Shown here: one piece after another, positions 58,837-64,000 of the stretch
Position numbering within the stretch: position 1 is the first letter of the stretch
Layout: each line of letters begins with the position of its first letter
DNA from: Chloroflexi bacterium UBA4733
GTDB taxonomy: Bacteria; Chloroflexota; UBA4733
Length of the DNA stretch: 64,000 nt
Direction of reading: 5' to 3'
Assembly (NCBI GenBank): GCA_002404055.1
Contig: DHIZ01000057.1
Span: 492-64,491, forward strand
Made by a program: the position numbers and the translations under genes
Notes under the pieces: generated by a model
The model's input: only the letters and a program-made list of their open reading frames with translations
The model's database searches: none
Told to the model about the DNA's origin: nothing

Positions 58837-60860
58837 CCAAGCGTCTGCGTTCCGTTACCGACCTGTGCCCACCCACCGCTGAGACCGAGCACATGCACCT
58901 GATCGCCCTTCGCCAGGTAACTGGTAACGGGGGCGGTCGCGCCGGGGTCACTGTGAACCTTTAGGCCCAGGGCCGAGACGCTGGCGAGCTGCCCGCTCGT
59001 CACTGTTACGCCAGCTATTGCGGTTGCCGCCGGCTGGGGCGTCGTTACGGCTACGGTGGCGCCAGTTGTGGCAGGGGTTTGCGTAGAAGGAGGAGATGCG
59101 CTCGGCGCCGGGCTGGCAACAAGGGCCGCCGGACCGGCGCTCGGCTTTGCGCCGGCTTCCGGGGCAGGAACCGGTAGCCAGCCCATTGCCGTGAGTGACT
59201 CATCGCCCAATAGCCCGAGCTCCACGGCGTACGGGGTACCCGCGAATTCCGGATGATATTCAAAACGGGCGCGCTGGAAGTACTGGATGGTGGTCGGTCC
59301 GTGCGGACCATTCGTCGGCACTTCTTCGGATATTGGGTAGCCGAAAACTGTGATGCCGCCTCGGGAATTGAAATACTGCAGGAAGCCAAAGTTCACCGAG
59401 TGGCCAGTCTGGGGGAAATAGGCGTGCTGGGCACTGGACGTGAAGGCCGCAGCCTTCGTAAAGGGTTGCTGGTCTTTCGTCAACGCATCTCCCAACAGCG
59501 TGATCTGGACCTGCTGGCCGGCCGGCAGGTCTGGGTGATACTCAAAGCGCGCCCGTTGGAAGTACTGCACGGTCATGCCGTCCTGCTGTATTGCCTCGGT
59601 GCGCGGATAGCCAAAGATGTCCAGGCCCCCGTAGGAGCGGTAGAACTGCAGGAATGGCCAGCCGATGTTATGATCGGTCTGGGCGAAGAACTGTTTTCCC
59701 CCTGCGCTCGAAGCCGGAACGGCTAACGTTGGCAAGTCGGTACCGACGGTGACGTGCAGCCAGAAGACGGGGCCGAAGGCATTGCCGCTGCTGCCGGCCA
59801 GCCGCCACTGTTGTTGCTCCGACGTGCCAGCCGCCGCCGCGGGCGCGCGCAACGTCACGCTGACATTGGCGCTGGCGCCCGTTGGCACCTGGTCCACCGT
59901 TGCCGTTTGGAGGACCTGAAAGGCGCTGCTGCCTTGCAAGGCGAGGTGGCTGCCGGCGGGCCAGGACTGTGTGCCGTCATTGCGGAGCATCCAGGCCTTG
60001 GTAAAGGTCTGGCCGCCATCGACGGTGCTCCCGTCCGGGAAGGTGACATCCTTGACGAAACTGGCATTCAGAGCGCTTGATACGGCACCCCCTGCCGGGA
60101 GTGACTGACCTGCGGGCGCGTTCGCGATATCGACAATGTGGGCAGCGCGCGTCCCTCCAGATGGAGCGTTCCCTGACGTGTAGCCCTGGTCCTGCACCGG
60201 CACGCCGCCATTGGATGCGACATCGGCGAAGTAGACGGGAATAGACTGGCTAAACCAGGAGCCGGCGTCGGACTTCTCGACTTGAAAGTGCAGATGCGGG
60301 CCGCTGGCATAGCCGGTGGCGCCGCTGTAGGCGATGGGTTGACCCTGGTTCACATGATCCCCGACCTTGACCAGCGCCCCGTGGTACATCAGGTGCAAAT
60401 AGGCAGCGCTGGTCCCATCGCCGTGATCGATAACCACATAGTTGGCCTGGACGATGTCTTCCTTCCAGTTCACCCCGCCGACGTTGCTCTCCTGGCCGAC
60501 GAACCGCACCACGCCGGCCCGGGCAGCCTCGATCACACTCCCCGTCGGCATGTCGAAGTCCCAGGCATACGCCTGGACGCCCTTGTGGCTGAATGTCCCG
60601 TTATTGCCCTGCACGCAATCAAAGCTGATCCCGCCAGGCCACGGTAGGCGATAGGGCGACGGGGTAGAGGTCGCCGTTGGTGACGGTGTTGCGGTCGGGG
60701 CCGGCGCTGCCGTGGCCGGGGCCCAGCCGTAGGCCGACAGCAAGACGAACAGGCAGAGAGACACTGTGATAACGCCGAGGCAGGGTCGCCAGCGTCTCAT
60801 CTGGCCGAAGGCCCGGCTGCGGGCTGAGGTAGTCCAGCGTGTATCGTGCGTCGTGTCCAT
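58803..60860 (-). CDS. Secreted M23 metallopeptidase with FFAQT repeats and SH3 domain
   Basis: The protein has 685 residues from ATG 60860. The signal segment is LGVITVSLCLFVLLSAYGWA, followed by a Thr/Pro linker. The LytM/M23 domain (about residues 75-215) has NGTFSHKGVQAYAWDFDMPT, VVIDHGDGTSAAYLHLMYHG and GYASGPHLHFQVE (catalytic HLHF). An NBR1-like Ig domain follows (GGQTFTKAWMLRNDGTQSWP), then two repeats beginning FFAQTDHNIGWPFLQFYRSY and AYFPQTGHSVNFGFLQYF, each with RARFEYHP. A Pro/Ala linker and an SH3b domain (LKVHSDPGATAPVTSYLAKG) close the protein. It should bind and cleave cell-wall peptides. Confidence 0.88.
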   Translation of the reverse strand: MDTTHDTRWTTSARSRAFGQMRRWRPCLGVITVSLCLFVLLSAYGWAPATAAPAPTATPSPTATSTPSPYRLPWPGGISFDCVQGNNGTFSHKGVQAYAWDFDMPTGSVIEAARAGVVRFVGQESNVGGVNWKEDIVQANYVVIDHGDGTSAAYLHLMYHGALVKVGDHVNQGQPIAYSGATGYASGPHLHFQVEKSDAGSWFSQSIPVYFADVASNGGVPVQDQGYTSGNAPSGGTRAAHIVDIANAPAGQSLPAGGAVSSALNASFVKDVTFPDGSTVDGGQTFTKAWMLRNDGTQSWPAGSHLALQGSSAFQVLQTATVDQVPTGASANVSVTLRAPAAAAGTSEQQQWRLAGSSGNAFGPVFWLHVTVGTDLPTLAVPASSAGGKQFFAQTDHNIGWPFLQFYRSYGGLDIFGYPRTEAIQQDGMTVQYFQRARFEYHPDLPAGQQVQITLLGDALTKDQQPFTKAAAFTSSAQHAYFPQTGHSVNFGFLQYFNSRGGITVFGYPISEEVPTNGPHGPTTIQYFQRARFEYHPEFAGTPYAVELGLLGDESLTAMGWLPVPAPEAGAKPSAGPAALVASPAPSASPPSTQTPATTGATVAVTTPQPAATAIAGVTVTSGQLASVSALGLKVHSDPGATAPVTSYLAKGDQVHVLGLSGGWAQVGNGTQTLGWVDSGYLTAA

Positions 60861-60956
60861 CGCGCCGCATCCTAACACTGGCTCCTGGCACGGGCTATTG
60901 CCAACCAGGGAAATGCCCCGAATGTCCCAGCGCCCTCGTCCAATGGATGTCCAAAC

Positions 60957-61001
60957 GGCGATACACACGGTGCGCCGCATCGCCGCACCGTGTGTATCGC
61001 C
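60957..61001. promoter_or_regulatory. Perfect 18-bp inverted repeat between divergent genes
   Basis: GGCGATACACACGGTGCG (60957-60974) and its exact inverse (60984-61001) flank a 9-base loop. It lies between the divergent M23 gene and the histidine kinase gene, so it cannot be a terminator for either. It may be a binding site or a repeat element. Confidence 0.6.
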
Positions 61002-61151
61002 AGACATGTGCCATTCGGCGCATGGTCGAAACCCCGGCGTCCGGTGAGACCGCGGTACACTACTGAGCGAAGGGTCAGGGTCCGGCAGGGACCGCGGTGT
61101 GTCGTCGTCCGAGGGCCCGCCGCGGCTATCGGCGGAACAGTGGAAACGGGA

Positions 61152-61796
61152 ATGTTGCAGCACTCCAACGCCTTGACCGTAGCTGCGCTGGAGCAGGAAC
61201 AGCGACGATTAGCGCGGACCATCCACGACGGTCCAGCCCAGATGCTGACCAACCTGGCGCTGCACAGCGAAATCATCGAGCGGCTCATCGGCGTCGACGA
61301 CGAGCGTGCCATCCAGGAAGTGCGCGAAATGCGCCAGGAGGCGCTGCGTGGCGCTGAGGAAATGCGCCAGATGATCAACCAGTTCGTGCCCCCCGGGCTC
61401 CTGCAGCGCGACCTGGCTGAGGTGCTGGCGGAGCACGCCGCTCGCCTCGGCCAACGCTATGGCCTTATCGTGGAACTGGATGCGGCGAGTGGCCTCCCGC
61501 TCAGCGACTCGGACCAGGCGACGATCTTCCGCATTGTTCAAGAGGCTCTGCAAAATGTACTGCGTCACGGCAACACGCGACGTGCCTGGGTTCGCATGGG
61601 CACGGACGGACGTGACATCGTTGCTGAGGTTGCCGACCAGGGTTCCGGCTTTGATCCTGCGGATCCGGCGCTCCTGCAAGGCGGCCATCTTGGGATAACC
61701 GGCATGCGCGAACGCGCCGAGCTCGCCGGGGGGAGTCTGCAAGTGGAGAGCAGGCCCGGCACGGGTACGCGAGTCGAACTACGCTTGCCGCGTTAG
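61152..61796 (+). CDS. NarL/DegS-type histidine kinase
   Basis: The protein has 214 residues from ATG 61152. It consists of the HisKA_3 dimer helix with phospho-acceptor His in RRLARTIHDGPAQMLTNLAL and an ATPase domain (ATIFRIVQEALQNVLRHGNT, AEVADQGSGFDPADPA, GHLGITGMRERAELAGGSLQ). No sensor or membrane part is present, so it must get its signal from a partner. No response regulator is adjacent; the partner is elsewhere. The frame is open upstream to 60990 through the palindrome. Confidence 0.87.
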   Translation: MLQHSNALTVAALEQEQRRLARTIHDGPAQMLTNLALHSEIIERLIGVDDERAIQEVREMRQEALRGAEEMRQMINQFVPPGLLQRDLAEVLAEHAARLGQRYGLIVELDAASGLPLSDSDQATIFRIVQEALQNVLRHGNTRRAWVRMGTDGRDIVAEVADQGSGFDPADPALLQGGHLGITGMRERAELAGGSLQVESRPGTGTRVELRLPR

Positions 61797-61809
61797 GAAC
61801 TGCCCAGAT

Positions 61810-63099
61810 TCAGGCCAGCCGTTGGCGAAAGTGCTTGCCGGTACGGTAGCGGCGCCACATCAGAAATGAGCGGAGCGCAGCGTCGAGGACACTGGAGACG
61901 TAGACGCCCGGCAGGCCGAAGCCGAGCACGATGCCCACGAACCAGCCGAACGGCAACCGTACAAACCACATGCCGATCACGGCGGCAATCATTGGGAAGC
62001 GCGTGTCGCCGCCGCCGCGTAAGCTACCGGCGAAGGCATTGGAGAGGCCGAAGAAGGGCTGGGAGAGCGCCACAACTTTCAGCGACGCCGCGCCGATGGT
62101 GTCGATCTGCGCGTCGGGTGTGAACAACAGCATGATCTGCCGTGCAAAGAGGAACAAGATGGCCCCGGCAACCGTCATCCAGACGACCGACGCCAGGGTT
62201 GCGTAGTCGGAAGTGCGGCGCGCCTGGTCCGGTCTGCCGGCGCCAAGCCGCTGACCGGTGAGGGTGGTGGAGGCGACGGCGAAGCCCATCGCCGGCAAAT
62301 AGGAAATGGAGATGGCGTTGAAGGAGACGCGCTGCGCTGCATAGACCGCCGTACCCAGTCCGATGACCATGAAACCGTACACCAGGAATCCGCCGGAGAT
62401 GACCATCTGCTCACCCATGGCCGGCAGGCCGATACCCAGGAGCCGTCGCATGAGCGACCAGTCGGGGCGCCAGCCCCAGCGCCCCGCGATGTCGGTCGGG
62501 CGCTTGCCGCGCCAGAGAATAGCCAGCAGAGCAACGCAGCCGACCATGCGCGCCGCCGCCGCTCCCCAGGCCGAGCCGGCAACGCCAATGGCCGGCAAGC
62601 CGAACCGCCCGAAGATCAAGGCATAGGCAAGGACGCCATTGATGATGTTGATGCCGCCGGTGACGAGCATGGGGCTTCGCGTGTCACCAGCGCCCCGTAA
62701 CGCCGCTGCCGCCACGAGCATCGTCACGAAGAAGACCGACATCTGGGCCGAAATGCGCAGATAGGTCGCGCCGAGCCGCACCACTTCCGGTTGGGGGCCG
62801 AGCACGGCGACGATGCTTTCGGCCTTCCACGACACCAGCGCCGCGATAGCCACGGAGATCACAATGCCCATCAGGATCGACTGTTTCGTCGCATGATTGG
62901 CGCGCTGCCGGTCGCCCGCGCCAGTTGCCTGGGCGACCAGCACGGTGGTACCGGTGGCAACGGCGGTGAAGGCCGCGATGGCCACCCACATCAGTTGGGT
63001 GGCGGTGCCGACGCCGGCGATAGCGTCGGCGCCCAAGCGAGACACGAGGGCGAGGTCGACAACGCCGAGTGCCGTCTGAAAGGTGTTCTCCAGGATCAC
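61810..63099 (-). CDS. MATE-family multidrug efflux protein (start uncertain)
   Basis: The protein has at least 429 residues and twelve membrane helices with the MATE two-lobe pattern: FQTALGVVDLALVSRLGADA at the start of lobe 1, GAGDTRSPMLVTGGINIING, and RRLLGIGLPAMGEQMVISGG at the start of lobe 2, then GGGDTRFPMIAAVIG. MATE proteins export drugs or metabolites against Na+ or H+. The GTG at 63099 falls within helix 1. The reading frame continues upstream with homologous sequence (AIRRLVNGLAWP) but contains no ATG, GTG or TTG before it enters the next gene, so a CTG or other rare start may be used. Confidence 0.85.
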   Translation of the reverse strand: MILENTFQTALGVVDLALVSRLGADAIAGVGTATQLMWVAIAAFTAVATGTTVLVAQATGAGDRQRANHATKQSILMGIVISVAIAALVSWKAESIVAVLGPQPEVVRLGATYLRISAQMSVFFVTMLVAAAALRGAGDTRSPMLVTGGINIINGVLAYALIFGRFGLPAIGVAGSAWGAAAARMVGCVALLAILWRGKRPTDIAGRWGWRPDWSLMRRLLGIGLPAMGEQMVISGGFLVYGFMVIGLGTAVYAAQRVSFNAISISYLPAMGFAVASTTLTGQRLGAGRPDQARRTSDYATLASVVWMTVAGAILFLFARQIMLLFTPDAQIDTIGAASLKVVALSQPFFGLSNAFAGSLRGGGDTRFPMIAAVIGMWFVRLPFGWFVGIVLGFGLPGVYVSSVLDAALRSFLMWRRYRTGKHFRQRLA

Positions 63100-63212
63100 C
63101 GGCCAGGCCAGGCCGTTGACCAGGCGACGGATGGCACGCGCGTCTAACTCTGCTGCCGGCGAACTGGGGCCGCGCGAACGCCCTTTGAGCGCGGTGTCGG
63201 AGGCGCTGATGG

Positions 63213-63842
63213 CTAGAAGAGGGAGAGTTGCCGCGGCGGGTCGTCCGAACTCACCGGCTCCTTGGCCTGGCGCGCCCGGACGCGCGCTTCCTCCAGGAAG
63301 CGCGGCAACTTACGGAAGTCCTCCTCTAGCGTGGTGCGGAGACTCTGCTGATGCAGGGCAGCGGCCGGATGGTACAGCGCCACCACAGTGCGTCCGTCCA
63401 GGGTACGGGCAGTGCCGTGGACGCTGGATATCTTCTCGCCGGGGAAGAAGCGGGCCATAGAATGGCGACCAAGCGTGACGATGACCAGCGGGCTGATGAG
63501 CGCGATCTGCTGCTCCAGAAACGGCGCACAGGCAGCGATCTCTGCCGGCAGCGGGTCCCGGTTATTCGGTGGCCGGCACTTGACGACATTGGTGACAAAC
63601 ACCTGGCGGCGCTCCAGTCCGATGCTGGCCAGCATGGAGTCAAGAAACTGGCCGGCAGCGCCAACGAACGGTCGACCCTGGCGATCCTCGTTGAAGCCTG
63701 GTCCTTCGCCGATGAACATCAGCTCAGCGTCGGGCGGCCCATCGCCGGGGACAGCTTTGGTTCGGGTCTTGCTCAGGTCACAGAGCGGACACTGGCGAAT
63801 CGTGGCGTCGAGTTGCTGCAGGGCGATCTGGACGGAGACCAT
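63213..63842 (-). CDS. Family 4-type uracil-DNA glycosylase
   Basis: The protein has 209 residues. It has the iron-sulfur type signature: CPLCDLSKTRTKAVPGDGPP, MFIGEGPGFNEDRQGRPFVG, TNVVKCRPPNNRDPLPAEIA (Cys) and the active-site ALYHPAAALHQQ. The four Cys (18, 21, and two near 90 and 107) should bind a [4Fe-4S] cluster. It removes uracil from DNA. The ATG shares one base with the stop of the DapA-family gene (TGATG), so it is co-translated. Confidence 0.93.
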   Translation of the reverse strand: MVSVQIALQQLDATIRQCPLCDLSKTRTKAVPGDGPPDAELMFIGEGPGFNEDRQGRPFVGAAGQFLDSMLASIGLERRQVFVTNVVKCRPPNNRDPLPAEIAACAPFLEQQIALISPLVIVTLGRHSMARFFPGEKISSVHGTARTLDGRTVVALYHPAAALHQQSLRTTLEEDFRKLPRFLEEARVRARQAKEPVSSDDPPRQLSLF

Positions 63843-64000
63843 CAGACGGCCGCCGCCTCCGGCACGAGGTAGGGGTCGAGGTGGACACGCCCGAGTAAAG
63901 CGCGCAATATCTCCAGCTGTTTGGCCTCCAGTTCAACCAGCGGCAGCCGGGGCTTGCCGACCGGAAAGCCGACTGCGTTGAGCGCAGCCTTCAGCGGTAT
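63842..64000 (-). CDS. Dihydrodipicolinate synthase (DapA) family, C-terminal end (5' part outside window)
   Basis: Fifty-two codons before the stop read IPLKAALNAVGFPVGKPRLP, then LVELEAKQLEILRALLGRV, the C-terminal helix region of the DapA/NanA aldolase family. The rest of the gene lies beyond base 64000. The substrate class cannot be told from this end. Confidence 0.8.
   Translation of the reverse strand: MPLKAALNAVGFPVGKPRLPLVELEAKQLEILRALLGRVHLDPYLVPEAAAV

Noticed and set aside
1..64000. tRNA, rRNA and CRISPR arrays
   Set aside because: None was recognised by eye; a covariance-model scan would be needed to exclude single tRNAs.

Overview
The window looks like chromosomal DNA of a high-GC bacterium, most likely a member of the Chloroflexota. 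The inference rests on family content (Uma2 nucleases, a fused siroheme-decarboxylase-like protein, an M23 protein with FFAQT-type repeats, ECF sigma/membrane anti-sigma pairs, many GTAGGGGCAGG-type palindromic repeats) and on frequent GTG/TTG starts. No rRNA, tRNA or CRISPR array was seen.

Layout. 1-12.5 kb is mostly household: the 3' end of clpB, an HlyD-like lipoprotein, PRC-barrel and DUF5132-like proteins, a YyaL-type thioredoxin-fold protein, Uma2 plus a HIT-like protein, a MazEF pair and a HAD/histidine kinase/response regulator operon. 12.6-15 kb is a decay zone: a palindromic element fused to a LacI fragment, a RES toxin-antitoxin pair and a sulfatase tail. 15.3-35.3 kb is the accessory core described below. 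35.3-37.6 kb carries an enolase-superfamily dehydratase and a Gfo/Idh/MocA oxidoreductase. 37.6-50.4 kb is a defence and mobile-element island: a 1720-residue helicase-nuclease bracketed by 28-bp direct repeats, an unknown two-gene operon, a HEPN/partner/HicB operon and a primase/excisionase remnant. 50.5-64 kb returns to household genes (AhbA/B-like, glutaredoxin, RqcH, guanylate kinase-like, transketolase, glycosyltransferase, M23 peptidase, histidine kinase, MATE, uracil-DNA glycosylase, DapA family).

The most unusual content is the 15.3-33.3 kb locus. It resembles the maturation half of a methylamine dehydrogenase (mau) cluster without the enzyme. Five small Tat-type exported peptides carry 12, 16, 20, 20 and 16 cysteines after the predicted cleavage site, always an even number. 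They lie beside MauE-like membrane proteins and MauD-like membrane-anchored thioredoxins. Two end cassettes read MauE - MauD - Cys peptide - Tat-type solute-binding lipoprotein. Two middle cassettes read thioredoxin - unknown protein X - Cys peptide, with almost identical spacing; a fifth peptide is followed by an X gene broken by a stop at a conserved Arg. Four cassette starts share the motif TTGCRSC-N7-YGTA 40-63 bp upstream of the first gene, and an ECF sigma/anti-sigma pair sits inside the locus. No methylamine dehydrogenase large subunit is present, and the mature peptides hold at most one Trp, so a TTQ enzyme is excluded. I infer a dedicated pathway for exporting and oxidatively folding extremely cysteine-rich mini-proteins of unknown function.

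Three families of small inverted-repeat elements are dispersed in the window, none with a transposase.
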